Origin: Streptomyces sp. AC512_CC834 | GTDB taxonomy: Bacteria; Actinomycetota; Actinomycetes; Streptomycetales; Streptomycetaceae | NCBI RefSeq assembly: GCF_019049325.1 | Contig: NZ_JAGMUO010000052.1 | Coordinates: 1 to 64,000 of the forward strand | Direction: 5' to 3' | DNA length: 64,000 nt | In this document: positions 17,469 to 26,971 of the stretch, in pieces | Layout: each line of letters starts with the position of its first letter | Position numbering within the stretch: position 1 is the stretch's first letter | Notes under the pieces: model-generated | Told to the model about the DNA's origin: nothing | The model's database searches: none | The model's input: only the letters and a program-made list of their open reading frames with translations | Translations under genes and position numbers: made by a program

Positions 17469-17484
17469 CCTACGCGACCGTAGG
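17469..17484. promoter_or_regulatory. Palindrome upstream of the SGNH hydrolase gene
   Basis: CCTACG-CGAC-CGTAGG is a perfect 6+4+6 inverted repeat, 30 bases ahead of the ATG at 17439. The TACG...CGTA core resembles TetR-type operators, and a TetR gene lies just past the hydrolase gene. Which protein binds it is not shown by the sequence. Confidence 0.4.
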
Positions 17485-17543
17485 AAGGGATTGACGGTCG
17501 GTGAGAAAAGCCACGCCTAAAGTGTTCGTCAATTCCGGAATAG

Positions 17544-17583
17544 ACCGAAGGCCGGACCCGGGGATCGGGGTCCGGCCTTCGGT
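17544..17583 (-). terminator. Hairpin terminator after the M23 peptidase gene
   Basis: The arms ACCGAAGGCCGGACCC and GGGTCCGGCCTTCGGT are perfect complements around a short loop, about 50 bases past the peptidase stop. No T-run follows on either strand, as is common for Streptomyces terminators. Confidence 0.8.
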
Positions 17584-17610
17584 GGCGCGGGGGGCCGCGC
17601 CGAAACGCCG

Positions 17611-17638
17611 TCAGGTCGTCAGGTCGTCAGGTCGTCAG
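17611..17638. repeat. 8 bp tandem repeat over the M23 stop codon
   Basis: TCAGGTCG occurs three times plus TCAG. On the minus strand each unit carries TGA, and an 8-base period shifts frame each time, so all three frames are closed. The gene's own stop (17635-17637) is the first unit. Confidence 0.85.
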
Positions 17639-18588
17639 ACGGAGACGCCGTGCGAGCGCAGGAACGCGATCGGGTCGACGTCCGAGCCGTAGTCCGGCGT
17701 GGTGCGGATCTCGAAGTGCAGGTGCGGTCCGGTCACGTTGCCGGTGGCACCCGAGAGGCCGACCTGCTGGCCCGCCGTCACCGACTGGCCGGCGGAGACG
17801 GAGAGCGAGGAGAGGTGGGCGTACTGGGCGTAGTGGCCGTCGGAGAGCTGGATGACGACCTGGTTGCCGTACGCGCCGCCCCAGCCGGCGGAGACGACGG
17901 TGCCCGCGCCGACGGCCTTGAGCGAGGTGCCGGTCGGGACGACGAAGTCCGTGCCGGTGTGGTAACCGCTGGACCACATGCTGCCGGACTGGTGGTACGG
18001 GGTACCGACGGTGCCGCCCTCGACTGGGGAGGTGTAGCCGCTGGTGGTGCCGGCGGACTGGGTGCCGGTGTTCGAGGAGTCCGAGGAGGAGGCCTTGTCG
18101 GCGTCCGTCGACTTCTCGGACGACTCGGAGGCGGGCTTCTCGGCCTCGGCGGGCTTCTCGGCGGCCGGCTTCTCCGACTCGGCGGTGGACGGGGCCGACG
18201 ACTTGGCGGCCTGGCCGCCGATCGAGAGCTTGAGGCCGGGGTGGATCAGCGACGGGTCGGAACCGACGGCCTCGCGGTTGTCCGAGTAGAGCTTCTTCCA
18301 GCCGCCGTCGACGTCCTGGTCGTCGGCGATCTTCGAAAGGTAGTCACCGTTCTTCACGGTGTACGTCCGCGCGTCCGAGTTCTTCTCGGAAGTGCTCGCG
18401 GCGGACTTCTTGGCCGACGTCGGAATGGACTGCACGGCCTGCTCGGAAACGGAGTGGGCGGGGGCGGCGCTGGCCCCGGCGGCACCCATCAGCGGGAGCG
18501 CGAGCGCGGCGCCACCCGTTCCGGCGACGGCGATGGTGCGGGTCAGGCGCATGGCCCTGGTACGGCGGTGCTTACCCTTCGCGGGCAT
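17635..18588 (-). CDS. Secreted LysM-M23 peptidoglycan endopeptidase
   Basis: 317 residues. A long actinobacterial signal peptide (basic MPAKGKHRRTRAMRLTRT, hydrophobic stretch, cut near ASA-AP) is followed by a LysM domain (RTYTVKNGDYLSKIADD...LIHPGLKLSI), a Ser/Glu/Ala/Pro linker, and an M23 domain with GYHTGTDFVV (His-x3-Asp zinc ligands) and GPHLHFEI (HxH). It should cleave peptidoglycan cross-bridges outside the membrane. A c-di-AMP-type riboswitch leader precedes it, fitting the known control of Streptomyces cell-wall hydrolases by this signal. GAGAGGAA before the ATG at 18588 is the ribosome-binding site. Confidence 0.92.
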   Translation of the reverse strand: MPAKGKHRRTRAMRLTRTIAVAGTGGAALALPLMGAAGASAAPAHSVSEQAVQSIPTSAKKSAASTSEKNSDARTYTVKNGDYLSKIADDQDVDGGWKKLYSDNREAVGSDPSLIHPGLKLSIGGQAAKSSAPSTAESEKPAAEKPAEAEKPASESSEKSTDADKASSSDSSNTGTQSAGTTSGYTSPVEGGTVGTPYHQSGSMWSSGYHTGTDFVVPTGTSLKAVGAGTVVSAGWGGAYGNQVVIQLSDGHYAQYAHLSSLSVSAGQSVTAGQQVGLSGATGNVTGPHLHFEIRTTPDYGSDVDPIAFLRSHGVSV

Positions 18589-18601
18589 GACGAATTCCTC
18601 T

Positions 18602-18780
18602 CCGGCGCCTGCGAGGTGAGCTGTCGGGTGCGGGCTGGAGATGCCCGGCCGCGCCGAAACGCGGCTTTACCCCAAGCCGTTCCGGGAACCGGAACAGGCA
18701 GTTCTACCTGTGGGTCCCCCGCTCCTGCCGTGTACGGGTGGTGGATGAGAGTGGGCTCCGGTCGGCGGCAGGATTAGGCG
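18602..18780 (-). ncRNA. ydaO-yuaA (c-di-AMP) riboswitch
   Basis: Read on the minus strand, the leader shows the conserved blocks of this class in order: CTAATCCTGCCG, then GGAGCGGGGGACCCAC, then CTTGGGGTAAAGCCG, a variable GC hairpin, and CCGACAGCTCACCTCGCAGGCG just before the ribosome-binding site. These are the pseudoknot-forming segments of ydaO riboswitches found ahead of rpf and M23/NlpC hydrolase genes in Streptomyces. Binding of c-di-AMP usually turns the downstream gene off. Covariance scoring was not possible here. Confidence 0.85.
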
Positions 18781-19174
18781 TCCGTCCGGATCGGTGGTGA
18801 ACGTAAGGGACCAAGACGCACAGGGACAAGCGAGGGGTTCCATTGACAGGTGTTCCGATTGATCCTTTACGGGAAAACCCGGTAACCCTGCGTCGATTTC
18901 CGTGGCCCGGTTTTCCCTGAACACCCATGAGAAGCCGCTGAATTACGTGAACATGACGGGCAACGCACGGTCACGGATATGACGCTGCTCACGCGACACA
19001 TTTCCACCCGTCGCCATTTCAGGGCCAGTTGCCATCAATGCACTAATTCGGACAGAAGGCTCTTATCGGTCCGCAGTGTCCTTTTGAGGGCGGCTTTCGG
19101 GCACCGGGATGCCGTATCGTCGAGTGGTGCCCGCAGGCGAGCAGCGTCGGCGGCGCTCAGTGGGAGGAGCCCCC
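18781..19174. other. Divergent upstream region, M23 and phosphatase genes
   Basis: 394 bases between the riboswitch and the tyrosine-phosphatase start. It is more AT-rich than its surroundings around 18930-19070 and should carry both promoters. I see no coding frame with support and no clear hairpin. Confidence 0.4.
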
Positions 19175-19972
19175 GTGACGCAGCAGGTCCCGTCGACCGA
19201 ACCCGAGCTGACCGGTGTGCGCAACTTCCGGGACGTGGGCGGACTGCCGACCGTGGACGGGCGGCGGGTGCGGCAGGGGGTGCTGTTCCGCAGCGGCCAC
19301 CTGGCGCACGCCACCGGGGAGGACGCCGCGTTCCTGGCCTCACTGGGCCTGCACACGGTCTTCGACTTCCGCAACGCGGCCGACCAGAAGCTCGACGGCC
19401 CGGACGTCGAGCTGCCTGGCGTGCGCAATGTGAACCTGCCGCTGAGTGATCCGGCCGACGGCGCCGAGTTCTGGAAGATGGTCCGCGACGGGGACCTCGA
19501 CCAGTTGCGCGAGATCCTGGACGGCGACAAGGGCGCCGACCGGATGATCACCTCGTACCGCATGATCGTCAAGGAGCGCACGGCGGAGCACTCCCAGATC
19601 CTGCACGCGCTCGCCGAGGACAGCGTCCCCACGCTGATGCACTGCGCGGCCGGCAAGGACCGTGCCGGTCTGTCGATCGCGATCACCCTGCTCGCGCTGG
19701 GCGTCGAGCGCGATGCCGTCGTCGAGGACTACCTGAAGTCGAACGCCGCGCACCGCCGCTACAAGGTGCACCGCAGCGGCTCCGCCGCCTCGGCCTACTC
19801 CCCCGAGGTCATGGAGCTGCTCAGCCCCCTGTTCGACGCGCGCGCCGAGTACCTGGCGGCGGCCTTCGAGACCGTCGAGGAGACGTGGGGCGGGGTCGAC
19901 GCCTACCTGGAGCAGGGCCTGCGGCTCACTGCCGGGACCCGGGAGCGGCTGCGCGAGCGGATGCTGGACTGA
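19175..19972 (+). CDS. Tyrosine-protein phosphatase-like protein (Y_phosphatase3)
   Basis: 265 residues. N-terminal LTGVRNFRDVGGLPTVDGRRVRQGVLFRSGHL is the family opening, and LMHCAAGKDRAG holds the CX5R phosphatase loop (Cys nucleophile, Arg). Members act on phosphotyrosine, phosphoserine or phosphoinositides; the substrate here is unknown. The GTG at 19175 has GGGAGG upstream; an ATG at 19109 would add 22 arginine-rich residues unlike the family. There is no signal peptide, so it is cytoplasmic. Confidence 0.9.
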   Translation: MTQQVPSTEPELTGVRNFRDVGGLPTVDGRRVRQGVLFRSGHLAHATGEDAAFLASLGLHTVFDFRNAADQKLDGPDVELPGVRNVNLPLSDPADGAEFWKMVRDGDLDQLREILDGDKGADRMITSYRMIVKERTAEHSQILHALAEDSVPTLMHCAAGKDRAGLSIAITLLALGVERDAVVEDYLKSNAAHRRYKVHRSGSAASAYSPEVMELLSPLFDARAEYLAAAFETVEETWGGVDAYLEQGLRLTAGTRERLRERMLD

Positions 19973-19996
19973 GCCGGTCTCCCGTCGCGGCCTGCG

Positions 19997-20116
19997 CTAC
20001 TTCGCCCCCACCTCGAACAGCAGGTAGAGGAAGCCGCCGAAGACGTGCCCCAGCGCGATGTAGACGAGCAGTCGCACCCACAGGGCGCGCGGGAGCTTCT
20101 CCTGCTTGGCACTCAT
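19997..20116 (-). CDS. 39-residue membrane peptide (DUF6126-like)
   Basis: MSAKQEKLPRALWVRLLVYIALGHVFGGFLYLLFEVGAK: a basic N-terminus and a single membrane helix. Its ATG overlaps the stop of the XRE-cupin regulator (ATGA), so it is translated from the same message. The size and pattern match the small Streptomyces family DUF6126, found next to XRE regulators; its function is unknown. I infer a membrane partner or output of the regulator. Confidence 0.75.
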   Translation of the reverse strand: MSAKQEKLPRALWVRLLVYIALGHVFGGFLYLLFEVGAK

Positions 20117-20736
20117 GGCATCTCTCCGGGGATCGGGCCGAGGCACAGCGCGGCCGTCGGGCTCTGCAGCAGGGTGTGGACGAAGAGCAGCTCGACCCCC
20201 TCGGGGTCCTGCGCGGCGATCCGGTGCGGGGTCGTCGAGTCGAAGTGGGCGCTGTCCCCCGCGGTGAGCCGGTGCTCGGTGTCCCCGAGGCGCAGCCGCA
20301 ACCGGCCGGTGAGGACATGGAGCCACTCCTCCCCGGGGTGCACCCGCACGACATCGCCCTGGGAGCCGTACGGCACCTGGACGCGCAGGGCCTGCATGCC
20401 GCGGCCCGGCGCTCCGGCCCGCCAGTACGTCCAGCCGCCCGCGGCGGTCGGTTCCATGTCGGCGCCGCGCACGACGGCGTCCCGGTCCGCGGCCGACTCC
20501 CCCAGCAGCTCGGCGACGGTCGTACCGTAGACCCGGGCGAGGGCGAGCAGCATCGGCAGCGAGGGCTGGCGCTGTCCGGTCTCCAGGCGGGAGAGGTGGG
20601 CGGGCGACAGCCCTGCGACGCGGGCCGCGGTCTCGAGGGTGAGGGCGGCCCGCCGCCGCAGCTCACGCAACTGTGGCGCGACGGCGGCGACCGCCCCCTC
20701 GGCCGGTCCTGACTCGGAGGAGCTCATGCCTCCCAT
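20113..20736 (-). CDS. XRE-family regulator with C-terminal cupin domain
   Basis: 207 residues from the ATG at 20736 (or 204 from the ATG at 20727). The helix-turn-helix is LRELRRRAALTLETAARVAGLSPAHLSRLETGQRQPSLPMLLALARVYG. The cupin barrel (about 115-190) contains VRVHPGEEWLHVLTGRLRLRLGDTEHRLTAGDSAHFDSTTPHRI. This layout is common in regulators that sense small molecules. Two matching palindromes lie 13-47 bases upstream of the ATG, pointing to autoregulation. No ribosome-binding site precedes 20736, so the message may be nearly leaderless. Confidence 0.85.
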   Translation of the reverse strand: MGGMSSSESGPAEGAVAAVAPQLRELRRRAALTLETAARVAGLSPAHLSRLETGQRQPSLPMLLALARVYGTTVAELLGESAADRDAVVRGADMEPTAAGGWTYWRAGAPGRGMQALRVQVPYGSQGDVVRVHPGEEWLHVLTGRLRLRLGDTEHRLTAGDSAHFDSTTPHRIAAQDPEGVELLFVHTLLQSPTAALCLGPIPGEMP

Positions 20737-20748
20737 TGAGCCGGAGTC

Positions 20749-20783
20749 TTGCCTGCCGGGCAAATTTCTTGCCCCACAGGCAA
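20749..20783. promoter_or_regulatory. Tandem TTGCC-N5-GGCAA operators
   Basis: Two palindromes, TTGCCTGCCGGGCAA (20749-20763) and TTGCCCCACAGGCAA (20769-20783), have centres 20 bp apart, so they face the same side of the helix. They sit directly upstream of the XRE-cupin start and between it and the 3' end of hpnO. The likely binder is the XRE protein itself. Confidence 0.7.
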
Positions 20784-20811
20784 ATCGACCGGTGGGCAAC
20801 CGGCAGGCTAT

Positions 20812-22197
20812 TCAGCGGTTGGCCACCGCCTGCCTGACCAGTGTCTTGCCGAAGTCCCACATCAGGCCGCCGCCGTTGTGCGCGTCCTCCATCACCTCGG
20901 TGAAGGCGTCGACGAACCGGTCGGCGTCGTCGGTGTCGATGATCAGCGGCGGGATCAGCTTGATCACCTCCAGGTGGTCGCCGGACACCTGCGTCAGGAT
21001 CCGGTGCCGTTGCAGCAGCGGCACCACCACCATCTGCGCGAACAGTCCCTTCCGTGCGGCCTGCAGCATGGTCCAGCGGCTGCGCAGCTTCAGGGACCTG
21101 GGCCGGCCGAACTCGATGCCGATCATCAGCCCCCGGCCGCGGACGTCGGCGAGCAGCTCGTAGCGGTCCACCAGCTCGGCCAGCCGGGACTTCAGCCGCT
21201 CCCCGACCGCGGCGGCGTTGGCCACGATCTCCTCGTTCTCCATGACCGACAGCACCGCGAGCCCGGCTGCCATGGCCTGTGCGTTGGACCCGAAGCTCGC
21301 CGAGTGGACCTGCACGCGGTCCATCGAGGAGTACACCTTCTGGAAGATCCAGTCCTTGCCCAGGGTGGCCCCCACCGGCACGTATCCGCCGGACAGTGCC
21401 TTGGCGACGCAGACCAGGTCGGGTTCGACGCCGTCGTCGTGCTGGTAGGCGTAGAACTTCCCGGTCCGGCCGAGGCCCGTCTGCACCTCGTCGGCGATCA
21501 GGAGGGCCTTGTGCCGGTGCAGCAGCTCCTGGGCGGCGCGCAGATATCCGGGCGGGGCCTCGTGCACGCCCTTGCCCTGGACCGGTTCCACGATCAGGGC
21601 GGCCACGTCGCCCTTGGCCAGCTCCCGGGCCAGCGCGTCCAGGTCGCCGAGGGGGACGGCGGTGTCGGGCAGCAGGGGTGCGAAGCCCTTGCGGAACCCG
21701 TCCTCGCCGTTGACGGAGAGCGCGCCGGTGGTCAGGCCGTGGAAGGCGTGCGAGCAGTACAGGATCCGTTGTCTGCCGGTCGCGTACCGGGCGAACTTCA
21801 GGGCGGTCTCGACCGCCTCGGTGCCGCTGTTGCCGAAGAAGACGCGGTCCAGGTGCGGACTGTAGGAGAGCAGCTTCTCGGCGAGCAGTCCGGGCAGTGG
21901 CGGACAGTCGAAGCGGGTCAGGTCGGCCAGCGAGGCGTCGAGGACGTCGTGCAGCGCCTTGCGGACGACGGGGTGGTGGCGGCCCAGTCCCATGACCGCG
22001 AACCCGGCGAGCATGTCCAGGTAGTCGTTGCCGTCGGCGTCCCAGAAGTGCGCGCCCTCGGCCCGCTCGTAGACCTTGTCGAAGCCGATGGTGCGCAGCA
22101 TGCGCGGGAGCTGGTGATTGAGATGCTTCGCGTGCAGCTCGTACCGCTCGGCTCCGCGCTCGGCCAAGAGCGCGGCGAGGTCGAACTCCTTGGTCAT
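20812..22197 (-). CDS. hpnO: Aminobacteriohopanetriol synthase (class III aminotransferase)
   Basis: 461 residues, PLP-dependent fold type I, class III. Visible landmarks: FFGNSGTEAVETALKFAR (phosphate-binding), LLIADEVQTGLGRTGK (Asp contacting PLP nitrogen) and LVCVAKALSGG (Schiff-base Lys). The N-terminal KHLNHQLPRMLRTIGFDKVYERAEG is typical of HpnO. It aminates the hopanoid C35 side chain to give aminobacteriohopanetriol. It is last in the operon; its ATG directly follows the dxs stop (TGA-ATG). Placement in the hopanoid operon strengthens the call over a generic ornithine/acetylornithine aminotransferase. Confidence 0.88.
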   Translation of the reverse strand: MTKEFDLAALLAERGAERYELHAKHLNHQLPRMLRTIGFDKVYERAEGAHFWDADGNDYLDMLAGFAVMGLGRHHPVVRKALHDVLDASLADLTRFDCPPLPGLLAEKLLSYSPHLDRVFFGNSGTEAVETALKFARYATGRQRILYCSHAFHGLTTGALSVNGEDGFRKGFAPLLPDTAVPLGDLDALARELAKGDVAALIVEPVQGKGVHEAPPGYLRAAQELLHRHKALLIADEVQTGLGRTGKFYAYQHDDGVEPDLVCVAKALSGGYVPVGATLGKDWIFQKVYSSMDRVQVHSASFGSNAQAMAAGLAVLSVMENEEIVANAAAVGERLKSRLAELVDRYELLADVRGRGLMIGIEFGRPRSLKLRSRWTMLQAARKGLFAQMVVVPLLQRHRILTQVSGDHLEVIKLIPPLIIDTDDADRFVDAFTEVMEDAHNGGGLMWDFGKTLVRQAVANR

Positions 22198-24114
22198 TCA
22201 GTTCTCTCCTTGCGCTGGCGTGACGATCCGTCCGTCGCCGGACTGTTCCCCCAGGGCGAGGCTCGCGCTGATCCGGCCGGCGATCTCGACCGGGGTGAGG
22301 CCGATGTCGGCGAGCACCTCGGCGCGTTTGGCGTGGGCGAGGAACTGCTCGGGGACGCCGAACCGGCGTACCGGTACGTCGACCTCGGCGTCGCCCAGTG
22401 CCAGGGCCACCGCGGAACCGACCCCGGCGGCGCGGCTGTTGTCCTCGACGACGGCCACCAGCCGGTGCCGGGCGGCCAGCGGCGGGAGCGCCGGGTCGAC
22501 GGGTTTGACCCAGCGCGGATCGACGACGGTGCAGCCGATGCCGCGGGCCTCGAGCAGCTCGGCGGCCCGCAGGCAGACGGGCGCCATCACTCCGACGGCG
22601 ACGAGCAGCACCTCGGGCCGGTCGGCGGCGTGCAGGACGTCGAGACCGCCGATCCGGTCCACGGCGGGTACGGCGGGTCCGACGGACTCCTTCGGGAAGC
22701 GCACCAGGGTCGGCGCGTCGTCGACGGCGACCGCCTCGCGCAACTGCGCCCGGAGCTGGTCGGCGTCGCGTGGCGCGGCGATGCGCAGGCCCGGGACGAC
22801 CTGGAGGACGGACATGTCCCACATACCGTTGTGCGAGGGCCCGTCGGTGCCGGTGACGCCGGCCCGGTCCAGTACGAAGGTGACGCCGCAGCGGTGCAGG
22901 GCCACGTCCATCAGGAGCTGGTCGAAGGCGCGGTTGAGGAAGGTGGCGTAGACGGCGACGACCGGATGCAGGCCGCCGGTGGCGAGGCCGGCGGCGGACA
23001 CGGTGGCGTGCTGCTCGGCGATGCCGACGTCCCAGACGCGGTCGGGGAAGCGTTCGGCGAAGGGGGCGAGACCGACCGGGTGCAGCATGGCCGCGGTGAT
23101 CGCCACGACGTCGTCGCGCTCCTCGCCGATCCGGACGATCTCCTCGCCGAACACCGAGGTCCAGGACGGCCCGCCCGCGGGGCTGAGCGGCGCGCAGGTG
23201 AGCGGGTCCATCGCGCCGACGGTGTGGAAGTGGTCCTCCTCGTCGCGCAGGGCGGGTTCGTAGCCGCGGCCCTTCTCGGTGAGGCAGTGGACCAGTACGG
23301 GTCCGTGGAAGCGTTTCGCGCGCCTGAGCGCGGACTCGACGGCGCCGATGTCGTGTCCGTCGATCGGGCCGAGGTACTTCAGCCCCAGGTCCTCGAAGAG
23401 CCCTTGCGGGGCGAAGGCGTCCTTGAATCCCTTTTTGGCGCCGTGCAGGGCCTCGTAGACGGTGTTGCCGACCACGGGCGTGCGCTGGAGGACGTCCTTG
23501 CCCCAGGCCAGGGCCCGTTCGTAGCTGTCGGTGGTGCGCAGGGTCGCGAGGTGGTTGGCGAGGCCGCCGATGGTCGGCGCGTAGGAGCGTTCGTTGTCGT
23601 TGACGACGATGATCAGCGGCCGGTCCCGGGCCGCCGCGATGTTGTTCAGGGCCTCCCAGGCCATGCCGCCGGTGAGCGCGCCGTCACCGATGACGGCGAC
23701 GACGTGGCTGCGCTCCCCCTGCACCTGGCGGGCCTTGGCGAGGCCGTCGGCCCAGCCGAGGACGGTGGAGGCGTGGCTGTTCTCGATGACGTCGTGCTCG
23801 GACTCCTCGCGCGCGGGGTAGCCGGACAGGCCGCCCTTGCTCCGCAGTTTGGAGAAGTCCTGACGTCCGGTCAGGAGTTTGTGTACGTAACTCTGGTGGC
23901 CGGTGTCCCACAGGATGCGGTCGTCCGGCGACTCGAAGACCCGGTGCAGGGCGACGGTGAGTTCCACCACGCCCAGGTTGGGTCCGAGGTGACCGCCGGT
24001 GCGGGCGACCGCCTGCACCAGGAAGTCACGTATCTCGTCGGACAGTTCACCGAGTTCCGCCTCGGACAGCGCCTTCAGGTCGCGTGGTCCCCGGATGCTC
24101 TCCAGAATCGTCAC
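22198..24114 (-). CDS. dxs: 1-deoxy-D-xylulose-5-phosphate synthase
   Basis: 638 residues, full-length. Landmarks: LWDTGHQSYVHKLLTGR, the thiamine diphosphate motif GDGALTGGMAWEALNNIA, YLGPIDGHD, the pyrimidine-domain block VGIAEQHATVSAAGLA and the transketolase C-terminal domain. It condenses pyruvate and glyceraldehyde 3-phosphate, the first step of the MEP isoprenoid pathway. Its place with ispG inside the hopanoid operon suggests a dedicated precursor supply; a second dxs elsewhere would be expected but cannot be seen here. Confidence 0.95.
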   Translation of the reverse strand: MTILESIRGPRDLKALSEAELGELSDEIRDFLVQAVARTGGHLGPNLGVVELTVALHRVFESPDDRILWDTGHQSYVHKLLTGRQDFSKLRSKGGLSGYPAREESEHDVIENSHASTVLGWADGLAKARQVQGERSHVVAVIGDGALTGGMAWEALNNIAAARDRPLIIVVNDNERSYAPTIGGLANHLATLRTTDSYERALAWGKDVLQRTPVVGNTVYEALHGAKKGFKDAFAPQGLFEDLGLKYLGPIDGHDIGAVESALRRAKRFHGPVLVHCLTEKGRGYEPALRDEEDHFHTVGAMDPLTCAPLSPAGGPSWTSVFGEEIVRIGEERDDVVAITAAMLHPVGLAPFAERFPDRVWDVGIAEQHATVSAAGLATGGLHPVVAVYATFLNRAFDQLLMDVALHRCGVTFVLDRAGVTGTDGPSHNGMWDMSVLQVVPGLRIAAPRDADQLRAQLREAVAVDDAPTLVRFPKESVGPAVPAVDRIGGLDVLHAADRPEVLLVAVGVMAPVCLRAAELLEARGIGCTVVDPRWVKPVDPALPPLAARHRLVAVVEDNSRAAGVGSAVALALGDAEVDVPVRRFGVPEQFLAHAKRAEVLADIGLTPVEIAGRISASLALGEQSGDGRIVTPAQGEN

Positions 24115-24141
24115 GCTCGGGCCCCCTTCGGTCCGTGCTGT

Positions 24142-25296
<1,155 letters not shown>

Positions 25297-25300
25297 GACG

Positions 25301-26323
25301 TCACTCCCGGTTTCCGGAGACCGTCTCGCGCATGGCGCGCAGGGACTCCTTGAGCGAGCCCATGGTGGCCAGGACGGCGGTGGGCTCGTAGCCGCAGTGC
25401 GCCATGCAGTTGTCGCAGCGCGGGTCCTTGCCGCGGCCGTACTTGTCCCAGTCGGTCTCCTCGATCAGCTCCCGGTACGTGGGCACGTATCCGTCGCTCA
25501 TCAGGTAGCAGGGGCGCTGCCAGCCGAAGAGGGAGTAGTTCGGGATCGCCCACGCGGTGCACGGGAAGTCGACCTTGCCCTCGAGGAAGTCGAGGAACAG
25601 CGGGGAGTGGTTGAGCCGCCAGCGGGCCCGGTTGCCGCCCGAGAACGCCTTCTTGAACAGCTCGCGGGTCTGCTCCACGCCCAGGAAGTGCTCCTGGTCG
25701 GGCGCCTTCTCGTAGGCGTAGGCGGGCGAGATCATCATCTCGTCGACCTTGAGGTCGTCGTTGAGGTAGTTGAGCACCTCGACGATGGTCTGCGGGGTGT
25801 CGGTGTTGAAGAAGGTCGAGTTGGTGGTGACCCGGAAGCCGCGCCGCTTGGCCTCCTTGATGGCTTCCACGGCCTCGTCGAACACGCCCTCCTTCGCCAC
25901 GGACTCGTCGTGCCGCTCGCGCAGGCCGTCGATGTGGACGGCGAAGGCGAAGTACGGCGAGGGCTTGAACTTGTCCATCTTCTTGCGCATGAGCATGGCG
26001 TTGGTGCAGAGGAAGACGTACTTCCGCTTGGCCACCAACTGCCGGACGATCTCGTCGATCTGCGGGTGCATCAGCGGCTCGCCGCCGGCGATGGAGACCA
26101 TCGGCGCACCCGATTCGAGCACCGCTCCCACGGCCTGTGCGACCGGCATGCGCTGCTTGAGCACTCCGGCGGGGTGCTGGATCTTGCCGCATCCCTCACA
26201 CGCCAGGTTGCAGGCGAAGAGCGGCTCCAGCTCCACGATGAGCGGGAACTTGTCCCGTCGGCGAATCTTCTGTTCGGCCAGGTATGTAGCGACCTTGATG
26301 GACTGGCGCAGCGGCATTGCCAT
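25301..26323 (-). CDS. hpnH: Adenosyl-hopene transferase (radical SAM)
   Basis: 340 residues. The CX3CX2C cluster motif is in LFACNLACEGCGKI, followed by the SAM-binding SIAGGEPLMHP. The C-terminus has a further cysteine group (DPRCDNCMAHCGYEP). HpnH joins a 5'-deoxyadenosyl unit to hopene, the first side-chain step. GGAGG lies upstream of the ATG at 26323, only six bases after hpnG. Confidence 0.93.
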   Translation of the reverse strand: MAMPLRQSIKVATYLAEQKIRRRDKFPLIVELEPLFACNLACEGCGKIQHPAGVLKQRMPVAQAVGAVLESGAPMVSIAGGEPLMHPQIDEIVRQLVAKRKYVFLCTNAMLMRKKMDKFKPSPYFAFAVHIDGLRERHDESVAKEGVFDEAVEAIKEAKRRGFRVTTNSTFFNTDTPQTIVEVLNYLNDDLKVDEMMISPAYAYEKAPDQEHFLGVEQTRELFKKAFSGGNRARWRLNHSPLFLDFLEGKVDFPCTAWAIPNYSLFGWQRPCYLMSDGYVPTYRELIEETDWDKYGRGKDPRCDNCMAHCGYEPTAVLATMGSLKESLRAMRETVSGNRE

Positions 26324-26329
26324 CTGGGC

Positions 26330-26971
26330 TCACCTCCGGGGGAGCAACAAAGAACGGTGCCATTCGAAAAATGCGGGAAGAACGGATCGAAGAACACGGA
26401 AGGCCGATATTCCACCGCGCACGGTGCCGATCCGGACGAGTTCGTGTTCTGGAGCGTCCACGACCACTCGGACGGCCGCAACGGGGCGCGGGCCCGTGCG
26501 GACGGCGCTCAGGAGCGTGGCCGCGGACTCCATGTCCACGGCGATCGCGCCGGTCGCGAGCAGGTCGGCGCGTTCGGGGCCGCGGACGACGTGGTCCGAG
26601 CCGGTCAGCGGCCCGGTGTGGACGGTGCGCCCGGGGACGGCTCGCGCGAGTTCCTTGACGAGCCGGTCGGTCGCGACGCATGGGACGGTGGAGCGTGGGT
26701 CCCGGGTCTCCTCGGCGACGACCAGGTCGCCGGGGTGCATGCCGGGGGCGAGTCCCGCGCAGAAGCCGGTGGCGAGCACGGCGGCGGCCTCGAGTGCCGG
26801 GTCGGCCAGGACCCGGGCGACCGAGCGCTCGGCCGCCTTCGGTCCCATGCCGGTGCGCAGGACGGTGACCGGTCCGCCCGCGCCACCGCGGTCGCCGGTG
26901 CGCAGGGCGAGGTGCTCGATGCCGAGCGCGCAGGCGATCAGCAGCGGGGACGGGCCGGTCTGCGGATTCAT
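26330..26971 (-). CDS. hpnG: Adenosylhopane nucleosidase (phosphorylase-like)
   Basis: 213 residues. The nucleoside phosphorylase fold shows TVLRTGMGPKAAERS, VLATGFCAGLAPGMHPGDLVVAEE and AIAVDMESAATL (the conserved Met-Glu-Ser near the active site). HpnG removes adenine from adenosylhopane to give ribosylhopane. The ATG overlaps the shc stop by one base (TGATG). Its position between shc and hpnH separates it from MTA/SAH nucleosidases. Confidence 0.88.
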   Translation of the reverse strand: MNPQTGPSPLLIACALGIEHLALRTGDRGGAGGPVTVLRTGMGPKAAERSVARVLADPALEAAAVLATGFCAGLAPGMHPGDLVVAEETRDPRSTVPCVATDRLVKELARAVPGRTVHTGPLTGSDHVVRGPERADLLATGAIAVDMESAATLLSAVRTGPRPVAAVRVVVDAPEHELVRIGTVRGGISAFRVLRSVLPAFFEWHRSLLLPRR

